DNA from: Bartonella apihabitans
GTDB taxonomy: Bacteria; Pseudomonadota; Alphaproteobacteria; Rhizobiales; Rhizobiaceae
Length of the DNA stretch: 64,000 bases
NCBI RefSeq assembly: GCF_030758755.1
Contig: NZ_CP132387.1
Coordinates: 1,488,001 to 1,552,000 of the forward strand
Reading direction: 5' to 3'
Shown: piece by piece, positions 8,803 to 17,463 of the stretch
Numbering within the stretch: position 1 is the stretch's first letter
Layout: each line of letters starts with the position of its first letter
Notes under the pieces: generated by a model
The model's database searches: none
What the model saw: only the letters and a program-made list of their open reading frames with translations
What the model was told of the DNA's origin: nothing
Program-made: the position numbers and the translations under genes

Positions 8803-10257
8803 TTAATTATTATAACTATTATATTTTACTTCATTGGCAACTATATGAGAAATGGTCTCGCCTGCTTGTTCATAAAGTTCGGGCGAAAAGCCACAATATC
8901 CCATAATCAGGCCGTTTTCACGACTATTCCGGCAATAGTGCGAGATTGCGCGAACGGTAAAACCGGCTTTGTGCAATTTGGTCTCCAATGTCACATCGTT
9001 GATCTTTTTATCAATGCGGGCGGCTAAATGAAGCCCCTGTCTTGGCGGGATGAGATGCATGAGATTTGCCCCTTTTCCACTTTCCAACCCTTTAATCAGA
9101 GCATCTCTGTTCTTTTTGACAATCTTGGCTGACCGGCGCAAATGCCGCGCGTAATGGCCACCATTGATAAAATCGGCCAAAGCTTCTTCAACAAAAGTAA
9201 CGGCGCGCCTGTCAACGAGACTTCGAAATTTCATAAGACGCTCGCACAAGTGCGAAGGTACAACCATATAGGCGCATTGAAGACCGGCAAACAGGGTTTT
9301 GGAAAATGTGCCGAAATAGATAACAGAACCGGCGTCATCGAGACCTTGAATAGCAGTCATTGGCATGGCTTCAAAACGGATTTCGCTATCATAATCATCT
9401 TCAATAATGATCGCATGATTATCTTTTGCCCATTTTAACAAATTGAGCCGCTGCATAAGACCGATCGTACCGCCTAGAGGAAATTGTCTTGAAGGGTTGA
9501 GCAAAATTGCGTCGGCCGGTGGCAAATTCCGGTAATCGCCAAGTTTATCATGAGGCAAAAATTCCAACGTCTTGCCGAGCGCTTCAAGTGCTTGAATTGC
9601 TGTCCGATAAAACGGGTCTTCGACGAGAATTGTCGCTTTATCGGACAAAAAACATCTTAGGCAAAGATCCAGTGATTGTTGTGTGCCGGTCGTTATAAAA
9701 ATTTGTGAAGCGTCAAGGTTGAGGCCTCTGGCTTGCCGCAAATAAGCGGACAGTGCCTCGCGCAGTTCCAATGAACCGCGTGGATCGGTATAGTTATAAT
9801 GGCATATCCCCGCTTTGGCTGCGCGATTGTTCAAAAGGCGGCGAAACAGGCTAATCGCTTTGTCATCTTCAAGCGGTATGCTCAAGTCACATAAGTGATA
9901 GGACGATTTTTGTTCACGCTCCGGCACTGAAATTCGAGGTTTGAATGTGCGCGATACATTCAACGCGACAAAACTGCCGCTTCCCCGCTTCGTTGTAATA
10001 TAACCATCGGCAGCCAACATTTCATAAGCTGCAACCACCGTCGCACGGGAAATAGAAAACCGCTTTGCCAAATCCCGACTGGGGGGTAATTTTGCACCAC
10101 ACTCTAATTTTTGCTGATCAATCGCTTGCTTGATAAGGCGATAGACGCTCGCTGGCTTTCGTCCGTTTTCCGGAACAAGCGGCATCATTGCCGACCAATC
10201 CGGAAAATTGGTCTGATTTTTTTGTTTTAATGTGGTTCTTTTTTGTTCCAATTTCAT
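8803..10257 (-). CDS. MocR/PdxR-type transcriptional regulator (GntR HTH + aminotransferase fold)
   Basis: A 484-aa cytosolic regulator. Residues about 35-105 form a GntR winged helix (SVYRLIKQAI, LPPSRDLAKRFSISRATVVAAYEMLAADGY, GSGSFV). The rest is an aminotransferase-class-I fold with the PLP lysine at residue 320 in GTFSKTLFAG and the usual EDDYDSE motif, so PLP binding looks intact. MocR proteins often sense PLP or amino compounds and control a divergent gene. Here the divergent neighbour, 45 bases away, is a pyridoxamine-oxidase-like flavoprotein, its probable target. Full family length; the ligand is unknown. Confidence 0.9.
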   Translation of the reverse strand: MKLEQKRTTLKQKNQTNFPDWSAMMPLVPENGRKPASVYRLIKQAIDQQKLECGAKLPPSRDLAKRFSISRATVVAAYEMLAADGYITTKRGSGSFVALNVSRTFKPRISVPEREQKSSYHLCDLSIPLEDDKAISLFRRLLNNRAAKAGICHYNYTDPRGSLELREALSAYLRQARGLNLDASQIFITTGTQQSLDLCLRCFLSDKATILVEDPFYRTAIQALEALGKTLEFLPHDKLGDYRNLPPADAILLNPSRQFPLGGTIGLMQRLNLLKWAKDNHAIIIEDDYDSEIRFEAMPMTAIQGLDDAGSVIYFGTFSKTLFAGLQCAYMVVPSHLCERLMKFRSLVDRRAVTFVEEALADFINGGHYARHLRRSAKIVKKNRDALIKGLESGKGANLMHLIPPRQGLHLAARIDKKINDVTLETKLHKAGFTVRAISHYCRNSRENGLIMGYCGFSPELYEQAGETISHIVANEVKYNSYNN

Positions 10258-10263
10258 AGAACA
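10244..10263. promoter_or_regulatory. Inverted repeat in the MocR/flavoprotein divergent region
   Basis: TGTTC and GAACA, separated by 10 bases, form a perfect 5-bp inverted repeat that covers the start codon of the MocR gene and reaches into the 45-base divergent spacer. It could be an operator for autoregulation. The arms are short, so chance is possible. Confidence 0.3.
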
Positions 10264-10302
10264 CTATTGGCGGGTTTTATTAACTTTTGCAAGGCGAATG
10301 GA

Positions 10303-11034
10303 ATGACGACCGAAGACTTCTCCATAACCGATAAAAACCGCGTTAAAAGAAGCTACAAACGTGCTTCTTATAAAAAAGAAACAATTTATCAAATTCTCGA
10401 CAGCTCGGCTCTGGCGCATGTCGCCTATGTGATTGACAATACGCCTTTTTGCACCCCTACAACGCATTGGCGCGAAGGCGACACCCTTTATTGGCACGGT
10501 TCATCTGCATCGCGCATGATAAAAGAGTTGAAGCAAGGGGTCGATGTATGTGTCACTGTTTCCCGTCTTGACGGATTTGTGCTGGCACGCTCGGCTTTCC
10601 ACCATTCGGTCAACTATCGCTCTGCTATGTGTTTTGGCAAAGCCACGCTTGTTTCAAACGACGAAGAAAAATGTCGCGCTCTTAACAATATGATCGAGCG
10701 TTTTTTCCCGAAAAGAACAGACGAAATGCGTGCAATCGCTCAAAAAGAGCTGAAAGCAACATCTGTGATAAAAATGGAAATTGATGTCGCGGCAGCAAAA
10801 ATGCGTGCGTCGGGACCGAACGATGACGAGGAAGATTATGCCACCCCGATTTGGGCAGGTGTTATTCCGGTCACGACAATTGTCGGCAGCTTTCAGCCTG
10901 ACGACCGCCTTGAAAAAGGGGCGACTCCGCCGGAATCATTAAATGTCTGGATGAGTGGAAAAAGACTGGATGATGTCTTGAACGAAACGCAACAGATTTA
11001 TATAGACCGCTTGACACGACCGAAAGCCAAATGA
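10303..11034 (+). CDS. Pyridoxamine 5'-phosphate oxidase-family flavoprotein
   Basis: A 243-aa split-barrel flavin-binding protein of the Pyridox_ox_2 / NimA-like group. The core YQILDSSALAHVAYVIDNTPFCTPTTHWREGDTLYWHGS, with the following strand carrying VDVCVTVSRLDGFVLARSAFHHSVNYRSAMCFGKA (read as consecutive segments at residues about 30-120), is the FMN-barrel pattern. The start at 10303 is used because an upstream in-frame ATG at 10243 would overlap the divergent regulator. It is divergent from a MocR regulator, which is the usual partner in vitamin-B6-related regulation. Substrate not known; it is not the classic PdxH. Confidence 0.8.
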   Translation: MTTEDFSITDKNRVKRSYKRASYKKETIYQILDSSALAHVAYVIDNTPFCTPTTHWREGDTLYWHGSSASRMIKELKQGVDVCVTVSRLDGFVLARSAFHHSVNYRSAMCFGKATLVSNDEEKCRALNNMIERFFPKRTDEMRAIAQKELKATSVIKMEIDVAAAKMRASGPNDDEEDYATPIWAGVIPVTTIVGSFQPDDRLEKGATPPESLNVWMSGKRLDDVLNETQQIYIDRLTRPKAK

Positions 11035-11098
11035 CCGCTGTTTGATCATTAAAAGCAGCTTGGCAATGGCACAAATGCATACAAACTTTCGAGCGCAG

Positions 11099-12157
11099 TT
11101 ATTCTTTCGGAATCTTCAAGTGCCAATCGGGATGATTGCGATTGAACCGGATAGAAGAATAAAGGGCAGTCAGAATGAACACCATTCCGATAACGCCGGT
11201 AACAACTTCCGGTATGTGAATAATCGTCTGCAAATACATGATAAAAGCCAGCACCAGAATGGCATAAAAAGCGCCGTGTTCCAGATAGCGATATTGTGCA
11301 AGTGTCCCTTTATCGACAAGAAGAATTGTCATTGAACGAACATAAAAGGCACCAATCCCCAGGCCGATTGCAATAACAAAAAGATTGGTGGAAAGCGCAA
11401 AGGCGCCGATCACACCATCGAACGAAAAACTCGCGTCCAACACTTCAAGATAGACAAAGGCACCAATACCTCCCTTGTAAACATTTTCCATGGTGTGTTT
11501 TCTGGCATCCATCAACACGCCCAAGCCTTCGACTGCAATGAATGCAAGCAAGCCATAAATTGCCGAAACCAGAAATGTATGGTCGTCTTCCGGTTTTACG
11601 AGGCTGGAAAAAATGAGCACAAGAACAAGTGTAATGGCAATCTGGATTCCGTGGATTGACGCATATTTTTTGGCGCGCCCTTCGAGAAACAAAATCCAGT
11701 GCGTATCTTTTTCCGGATCAAAGAAATATTTAAGCCCCACCATAAAAAGGAAAGTACCACCGAATGCGGCTATACCGACATGCGCATCTGTCATGATTTC
11801 AGCGTAATGTTGCGGTTCCCAGATGGCCAGTTTCAATGCCTGCAAGGGGCTTATCCACGCGGCAAAGGCCACCACAGTCAATGGAAAGATTACCCGCATC
11901 CCGAAAACCGCGATGACAATGCCCCAGGTAAGAAAGCGATGTTCCCAAACAGGGCTCATATCACGCAAGATACGCGCATTGATAATGGAATTGTCGAATG
12001 AAAGCGAAATTTCCAGAACACCAAGGACACAGCAAATGAATAAATATTCGAATATGCCACTTGTCGAACCTGTTTCGACATAGCCGAGCCACATGCCGAG
12101 GCTCAGACCGACAACTGTAAAAATAAAAGCGCCGGTAAAATAGCGTAAAACGCTCAT
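11099..12157 (-). CDS. DUF475 integral membrane protein (TerC-like superfamily)
   Basis: A 352-aa polytopic inner-membrane protein preceded by AGAGGA. It has the DUF475/TerC pattern of paired acidic motifs in membrane helices: LEISLSFDNSIINA near residue 50 and EVLDASFSFDGVIGAFA near residue 240, joined by a hydrophilic loop with DPEKDTHWILFLEGRAKK. TerC-superfamily members are implicated in metal (notably manganese) handling or tellurium resistance; whether this subfamily does so is not established. No partner genes are adjacent, and it is convergent with the flavoprotein gene. Confidence 0.85.
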   Translation of the reverse strand: MSVLRYFTGAFIFTVVGLSLGMWLGYVETGSTSGIFEYLFICCVLGVLEISLSFDNSIINARILRDMSPVWEHRFLTWGIVIAVFGMRVIFPLTVVAFAAWISPLQALKLAIWEPQHYAEIMTDAHVGIAAFGGTFLFMVGLKYFFDPEKDTHWILFLEGRAKKYASIHGIQIAITLVLVLIFSSLVKPEDDHTFLVSAIYGLLAFIAVEGLGVLMDARKHTMENVYKGGIGAFVYLEVLDASFSFDGVIGAFALSTNLFVIAIGLGIGAFYVRSMTILLVDKGTLAQYRYLEHGAFYAILVLAFIMYLQTIIHIPEVVTGVIGMVFILTALYSSIRFNRNHPDWHLKIPKE

Positions 12158-12939
12158 CCTATTTCCTCTTTTAAGCAGCCTTGAAAAGGCCCTTGGCGTT
12201 TACCGGTTCAGGATTAAAGATCCTCAAACAAATCCTATATGGAAACATAAGAGTGAAAACGCAAGGGGCTTTTGACGACAATCGGAAAAAGGTTAACAGC
12301 TTCTCTTGAAAAGATAATTCCCTTTATCTGTCAATTTTCCTGAAGAATAAAATGACAGCGTCAATGGCTCCGGTATAATTTGCTTCACGTCTTAAGAGGA
12401 GAAAATCGTTTGGCAAAAATTACTTTGTCTAATGGAATGCCCTTCCCATACTTGAGCGCCCGTCATGCGCGGTATTTGCTTGAACATAAGACAATATTAC
12501 AAATGATATCCTGAAAGAAAACTCTGAACAAAAATAGAGCTAGAAATTGAATTTTTCTATTCAATGAAACAGACTTACAAAAATTGTTTTCCATAATTCA
12601 CGTAATAATCATGTTTTAAATAAAAAATTATTTCATTTTAATTTTTATAGGAATTTATTACTTTAAATTATTTCTAAAAATATCGTACCAATTCAACCGG
12701 TAAAATTATTTCCGTAATGATATTATTTTTAAAAAAATATAATTTAAACCCGATCTCGTATCATCCGATTATTTTTCTGACACGCGAATATAATTCGAAG
12801 CAAAAATAAATATGCAGATATGGTATTCATGTTGTCAATGATCTGTTAACATTCTGTCTCGATTGTTGACACTTCCTACTTATTTCAAAAACGGTAGAAT
12901 AACCGGGATAAAACATTTCATATTTACGGAGACGAGACT
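12158..12939. other. AT-rich intergenic region with one possible microprotein
   Basis: About 780 bases. Apart from a 34-codon frame at 12410-12514 (separate entry) it is AT-rich, especially 12560-12800, and contains no supported gene. The promoter of the YceI gene must lie in its right end. Confidence 0.4.
12410..12514 (+). CDS. Possible 34-aa microprotein
   Basis: A TTG-initiated frame follows a strong AAGAGGAG ribosome site by 8 bases and reads MAKITLSNGMPFPYLS, then a His/Arg-rich segment, ending with TGA at 12512. The spacing is ideal and the residue mix is protein-like, but the frame is short and the start is TTG. It could also be the surviving 5' end of a lost gene. Confidence 0.3.
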   Translation: MAKITLSNGMPFPYLSARHARYLLEHKTILQMIS

Positions 12940-13563
12940 ATGTTTATCAAGAGAACTATAATCGCTGTTATGATGACAGTTCCGGGTGTTTTTTTCGGAA
13001 CTTTTGCATCAGAGGCGGCAAAGCTCGATATTCCGACGGGTGCTTATGTATCGGATCCTGCCCACACAAACCTGTTGTGGAGCATCAAACATTTCGGTCT
13101 TTCCAATTATTATGGTCGTTTTGACAAAATCAATGCAAAACTCGATCTTGATGCCAACGATGTCGAAAAATCGGTTCTGCATGTTACAATCGATCCGAAA
13201 TCGGTTGATACAAATTATCCCAAAACACCCAACGAATTTAACGAAGAGATTGCTGGCGAGATGTTTTTTGATGCAGAAAAATTCTCGACAATTACTTTCC
13301 AATCAACAGCAATCAAATTGACAGGCGAAAAAACCGGTCAGGTTACCGGCAATCTGACGTTCCATGGTGTCACCAAGCCGGTTGTACTTGATGTCACGTT
13401 GAACGGGACCATCGCTTCCCATCCGATGACAAAAAAACCGGCGCTTGGCTTTTCTGCTAAAACAGTGATCAAGCGTAGCGAATTCGGCGTAAGCGAGCTT
13501 GAAGGACCGTTAAGCGACGATGTCAATCTGATTATTGAAGCAGAATTCAAGCCTGCTGAATAA
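12940..13563 (+). CDS. YceI-family periplasmic protein
   Basis: A 207-aa exported protein. The N-terminus is a signal peptide (MFIKRTIIAVMMTVPGVFFGTFASEA), and the mature part is the YceI lipocalin-like barrel: DPAHTNLLWSIKHFGLSNYYGRF, SVDTNYPKTPNEFNEEIAGEMFFDA and GNLTFHGVTKPVVLDV. YceI proteins bind long-chain isoprenoid lipids such as ubiquinone precursors in the periplasm. It is a single-gene unit, followed by a terminator at 13619-13658. Confidence 0.92.
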   Translation: MFIKRTIIAVMMTVPGVFFGTFASEAAKLDIPTGAYVSDPAHTNLLWSIKHFGLSNYYGRFDKINAKLDLDANDVEKSVLHVTIDPKSVDTNYPKTPNEFNEEIAGEMFFDAEKFSTITFQSTAIKLTGEKTGQVTGNLTFHGVTKPVVLDVTLNGTIASHPMTKKPALGFSAKTVIKRSEFGVSELEGPLSDDVNLIIEAEFKPAE

Positions 13564-13618
13564 ACCGTTTATAAATTAAACAAATAGCGAAAGACCGAAC
13601 GGATAATATTCGTCTTTC

Positions 13619-13658
13619 AAAACCGGCAAGAGGTGCTATGCCTTGAAGCCGGTTTTTG
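13619..13658 (+). terminator. Rho-independent terminator of the YceI gene
   Basis: Stem AAAACCGGC / GCCGGTTTT with a 20-base inner segment that can pair further (CAAG/CTTG), followed by a T-rich run (TTTTTGTTTTT), 56 bases after the stop codon. Confidence 0.75.
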
Positions 13659-13880
13659 TTTTTCGACTTTTCTTTCTGCTTTTAAGACTTTCTGCTTTCA
13701 AGATAAGCACAAATGTCGGTGTCTATCTCTTTCCCATGTACATCAGGCAAGTGAGGCCGGACATCGGCCAAAAGGATTGATAGTGATGCGGTTGTTTTTT
13801 TGAGAAAGCCTATAGTTGAAGCCGGTTGGAATTCCTATCTATACATCATTACGGACAAGCGAAATCGAAGGACCACAACA

Positions 13881-14183
13881 ATGACAATCCGCTCCCGCGC
13901 AATGATCGAAACCGAAAATGCCAGCAAATATCTTCAACAACTTGCAAAACATTGGAGTCATAAATTTCCCGATACGACATTTTCGGAAAAGGAAGCCCAT
14001 ATTCCTTTTTCGGATGATGTGACTGTCGATATGTTTGCTGAAAAAGCATCGCTGGTAGTGCAGATCACGACACCTAACGAATTTGAAGCAATCAAGATCG
14101 AAGGTATTTTTGACCAACATATTTTACGCTTTGCATTCAAAGAACAACTATCAATCGATTGGCATCGTGAAACCTTGCCGTGA
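13881..14183 (+). CDS. DUF2218 family protein, 100 aa
   Basis: A small cytosolic protein with the DUF2218 pattern: IETENASKYLQQLAKHWSHKFP, then PFSDDVTVDMFAE and a C-terminal HILRFAFKEQLSIDWHRE. The start at 13881 gives the usual length of about 95-100 residues; an in-frame extension to 13800 is not typical. DUF2218 domains often accompany siderophore-interacting or ferric-reductase genes, but no such gene is adjacent here, so its role is open. Confidence 0.8.
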   Translation: MTIRSRAMIETENASKYLQQLAKHWSHKFPDTTFSEKEAHIPFSDDVTVDMFAEKASLVVQITTPNEFEAIKIEGIFDQHILRFAFKEQLSIDWHRETLP

Positions 14184-14581
14184 TATTTGATAGACAGATT
14201 GAATTTAAAAGGGGTAGCGATTTCTTAGCCACTCCTTTTTTACTGCCCTGCACGTGTTTCTGTGGCACTATGTCAACTTTTCTTTCGCTGACATAGTGAC
14301 TTTCATGTTTTTCCGGAAGTCTTTTTGGAGTTTCACATAGCCGCGTTTTCAAACTTTGAAAAAGCGCCCTTCCGGTCGATAATCTTGTCACCGGTTAAAC
14401 CCTACCCTATCCGAAATTTCCGAATTGAAGCAATTTTCGGGAACCTGAATAGAGATATGGGTGATCGACAAAAAGCAATCACTTCTCTAATCACAAAAGT
14501 CGATGACAATGTCAGGACTTTTTGTCATGAACAGAAATGTCAGCAATCTTCAGCTTTTATTTTTGGTGACTTTCATATTTG
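14184..14581. other. Intergenic stretch between convergent genes
   Basis: About 400 bases between the DUF2218 gene and the convergent reductase gene. I see no conserved coding frame and no convincing terminator beyond short imperfect repeats. Confidence 0.4.
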
Positions 14582-15544
14582 TTATTTTTTTTGGTCACGG
14601 CCCGATAAACGGCGCTCTTCATAGGCTTTGACATTGGTGTAAGCCAGAGAAAGAAGCGGATGGTTGATACCGAAGTGCTGGGCGCGATTTAACAGATCGC
14701 CCAGAATGTGATCACCTTCTGTCGGGTGGCCTCCTTCAATATCACGCAACATGGATGCGGTTGCCAAAGAATGGAGGTCTTTGAAAAAAATACCGATGTC
14801 GTTGCTTGCGCCCTCTTCAAGAGGAAAACCGGCAGCCTTTGCGATCTGGCTATTTTTGCTCAGAAAATCCATCATAGCTTCCTGTCCGCCCGGAGCGCGG
14901 TTGATTTCACCGACATTGGCTCGCATCAGACATGTCATTCCGGCAAGTGTGGCAAGACGCACCCACTTGTTCCACATGCGCTGCATGGCATTCGATACCG
15001 CGCGCACATCCACCCCTTTGGCTTTGTCAAAAAGGCTCGCAAAAAGCGCGGCACGTTGATCTTCTCCACCTTGTTGGGGACCGAAAACGCCAAATGCATC
15101 ATCATTCAAGTGCAACACAACGCCATCTGCTGTGAGTGTTGATTGAATGATAACCGAACCCGCCATGACATTGTTATGATCGAATTCGTTATTCAGACGA
15201 TCAATATGGGCCATGCCATTCAAGGCTGGAATAAGAACGGTGTTTTTGCCCATTGCAGGGCGTATAGAATTGATTGCACTATCAAGATCATAGGCTTTTG
15301 CCGTGAGAAAGACATAGTCATAAACTTTGCCTTGTGTAATTTGAACGGAAAGTTCCTCATCTGTCACGGTATTGACTTGCTCGGTCACGTTACCGGCCGG
15401 ACTTTGAATACGTAAACCATGCTCGGCAAGTATATGCTGCCTTTTCGGGCGAACCAGAAAAGTAACGTCTTTTCCCGCCTCTACCAGACGACCACCAAAA
15501 TAGCCGCCGATACCACCTGCACCCAATATCAGAACTTTCGGCAT
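14582..15544 (-). CDS. panE: 2-dehydropantoate 2-reductase / ketopantoate reductase family
   Basis: A 320-aa NADPH-dependent reductase. The start at 15544 follows GGGAG and places the Rossmann motif GAGGIGGYFGGRL at residues 8-20; a longer frame to 15646 adds an unrelated extension. Family landmarks include TAKAYDLD, LNGMAHIDRLN and the helical C-terminal domain with KWVRLATLAGMTCLMRANVGEI. The classic role is reducing ketopantoate to pantoate for coenzyme A. Rhizobial genomes often carry several paralogues, so the exact substrate is uncertain. Confidence 0.82.
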   Translation of the reverse strand: MPKVLILGAGGIGGYFGGRLVEAGKDVTFLVRPKRQHILAEHGLRIQSPAGNVTEQVNTVTDEELSVQITQGKVYDYVFLTAKAYDLDSAINSIRPAMGKNTVLIPALNGMAHIDRLNNEFDHNNVMAGSVIIQSTLTADGVVLHLNDDAFGVFGPQQGGEDQRAALFASLFDKAKGVDVRAVSNAMQRMWNKWVRLATLAGMTCLMRANVGEINRAPGGQEAMMDFLSKNSQIAKAAGFPLEEGASNDIGIFFKDLHSLATASMLRDIEGGHPTEGDHILGDLLNRAQHFGINHPLLSLAYTNVKAYEERRLSGRDQKK

Positions 15545-15613
15545 TTTGTAGATCTCCCGTTCGTTTATCAATAGCTTGGTATGTTTTAACGGCCAAATGA
15601 CAAAATCGCAAAC

Positions 15614-15643
15614 AAAAACCCGGAGGGGATACCTCCGGGTTTT
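15614..15643 (-). terminator. Terminator of the GDGS-repeat protein gene
   Basis: Perfect stem ACCCGGAGG / CCTCCGGGT extended by A:T pairs, with a 5-base loop. Read on the minus strand it ends in GGGTTTTTG, 24 bases after the stop of the minus-strand gene at 15667. Confidence 0.85.
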
Positions 15644-15666
15644 CAAAAATCGTAACGATGATGAAA

Positions 15667-15969
15667 TTACATATTATGATTTACTGGCGAACCATCACCA
15701 AAGTTATGCATTTCCTGATCACTCACACCATGCCGGGAAACAGGAGAGTTCAGATGACGCCCCGGATAGTAGGAGTCCTCAACCGAACCATCGCCACGAT
15801 AGAAGTAGGCTTTTTCTTTACTATTACCTTTGAATTGTTCACCCTGAACATTGCCAGAATGACCCATGACATAGTGGTTAACCCGGCTACCATCGCCAAA
15901 ACCATTACCAGCGAAAGCACTGCTAGCACCTAATAACAAAGCAGCAGCAACAAGCATTAATCTTTTCAT
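15667..15969 (-). CDS. Small secreted protein with terminal GDGSxVNH repeats, 100 aa
   Basis: The start at 15969 is set by AAGGAGAG upstream and by a clean signal peptide (MKRLMLVAAALLLGASSAFA, cleavage before GNGF). The mature protein is about 80 residues, rich in Gly, His, Asn, Ser and Tyr, without cysteines. It begins and ends with a shared motif: NGFGDGSRVNH right after the cleavage site and NFGDGSPVNH at the C-terminus, with a third partial GDGS (YRGDGSVEDS) in the middle. The His-rich make-up could suit metal binding, but no family is recognised. It has its own terminator, and the strong ribosome site suggests high expression. Confidence 0.75.
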   Translation of the reverse strand: MKRLMLVAAALLLGASSAFAGNGFGDGSRVNHYVMGHSGNVQGEQFKGNSKEKAYFYRGDGSVEDSYYPGRHLNSPVSRHGVSDQEMHNFGDGSPVNHNM

Positions 15970-16905
15970 AATAAACTCTCCTTCTTCTTTTTTTCGGAAA
16001 ACTGCCATCTGAAAACAGGTTTTCCGATTTCGGGATTGTTTCGAACTATCTTTTCGAAATCCCTTTTTATAAAATTGAGTTAAGGATGCTTGGACGATGA
16101 TGCCAGTCACATCTCTGTGGGGTGATCACGAAACCGTGAACACTAATTAAAAACCTTTATTTTTCAAACTGTTAAATATGAAGAACATAACAATATATTA
16201 ACTGGCCGACAATTCGCTCGGCCATGTTTTCTCCCGTTCAGCCCTTTTCCCTTTCAAGCTTCTTTCCCATTTGAAAAATCGGGAATCATTTAAAAACATT
16301 TTCCGGTCGTTCGATTTTTTAATCCCCGAGCCGGATAACCCGATAGACGCACTGTCACCTTCAAGCTTGAAACGCTGTTTCCGCTTCAAAAATTCATTTT
16401 CTCCCGAAAGTCACGCCTCTCTTCGTTAAAACGGTTCGATAAGAATTTTATCAAGATCTCTCAGGTGAAGGCATGAATGATCATATGTTCGATTGTAAAC
16501 ACATGGAAAAATTAAAGAACTCAATTAAGAAAAATATCGGTTTGGTCGCGTTTATTATAATCGAGAAGCAAAATGCTTATGAAATTCATGTGCTCTCGCG
16601 CGTTTAAATTGCAAAAGCTGAAATCAAAAATCCGACAGTTCTTTTTCGATATTCAATCCAATCACAAAAAAAAGGAGGAAATTTTGAGTAATAGCCTTAA
16701 ATTGTCGTTTTAATAAGTCTACGATCAGACGATAAGCTCAATGAAGCCATCTATAACTATTATAAATTGTTAATTAACCAGCCACAAACAGCAAATATCA
16801 TAATAAAACCTGTCTTATTGTCTTTTAATTTAAGAAAATTGGATACATAATACAGCGATTCACAATGTAGTGTTTCATAAGACCCAACGTTCGAGGGGCG
16901 CGTCA
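15970..16905. other. Long intergenic region
   Basis: About 935 bases between divergently transcribed genes. The only possible gene is a 44-codon frame at 16473 (separate entry). The right end (16680-16860) is AT-rich. No RNA gene or repeat is recognised. Confidence 0.4.
16473..16607 (+). CDS. Possible 44-aa microprotein
   Basis: An ATG frame with GGTGAAGG just upstream (spacing only about 1-5 bases) encodes 44 residues, MNDHMFDCKHMEKLKNS followed by a hydrophobic segment GLVAFIIIE and a polar end. No homologue is recognised. It is at the edge of what length and ribosome site can support. Confidence 0.25.
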   Translation: MNDHMFDCKHMEKLKNSIKKNIGLVAFIIIEKQNAYEIHVLSRV

Positions 16906-17463
16906 ATGGGTAAACTACAAATTACACCGGGTGAGATTATTTCCTTTTGGCTTGATGCCGGAAAAGATAAATGGTTTGGTCAGGATGAGCAATTTGACAC
17001 GCTCATACGCGAGAATTTTCTGCCGCTTTGGCGTGCTGCTCTTTCGGGACGCTTGAAACATTGGTTGGAAAGCGATGAAGGTCTTCTGGCTCTCACGATC
17101 ATACTGGATCAATTTCCTCGCTACATGTTCCGTGACGACCCCAGGGCTTATTGCAGCGATAACGATGCCCGCAAAATCGCACAGCTTGCTCTTGAAAAAC
17201 AGACCGATCAAAGAATTGCTCCCGAATTGCGCGGCTTTCTTTACATGCCTTTCGAACATTCGGAAAAAATTGCCGATCAGGAAAAAAGTATAGAACTATT
17301 TACCGCATTAAAAAATGAAACCTTGTTGCAAAGTGCTGAAATTCACTGCGACATCATCAGGCAATTCGGTCGCTTTCCCCAACGCAACAAAATTGTTGGC
17401 CGCAAGACCAAACCGGACGAACAGATTTTCCTTGATAAAAACAATATGAATAACCGGAATTAG
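16906..17463 (+). CDS. DUF924 family protein, 185 aa
   Basis: A cytosolic helical-repeat protein with the full DUF924 signature: IISFWLDAGKDKWFGQDEQFD near the N-terminus, then LALTIILDQFPRYMFRDDPRAY, FLYMPFEHSE and IIRQFGRFPQRN near the C-terminus. GAGGGG precedes the chosen ATG at 16906; a frame to 16870 is possible. Function of the family is unknown; the fold is TPR-like. It stands alone between long spacers. Confidence 0.88.
   Translation: MGKLQITPGEIISFWLDAGKDKWFGQDEQFDTLIRENFLPLWRAALSGRLKHWLESDEGLLALTIILDQFPRYMFRDDPRAYCSDNDARKIAQLALEKQTDQRIAPELRGFLYMPFEHSEKIADQEKSIELFTALKNETLLQSAEIHCDIIRQFGRFPQRNKIVGRKTKPDEQIFLDKNNMNNRN

Noticed and set aside
16198..16389. 63-codon minus-strand frame
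   Set aside because: Lys/Ser-rich composition without any motif or ribosome site that decides a start.
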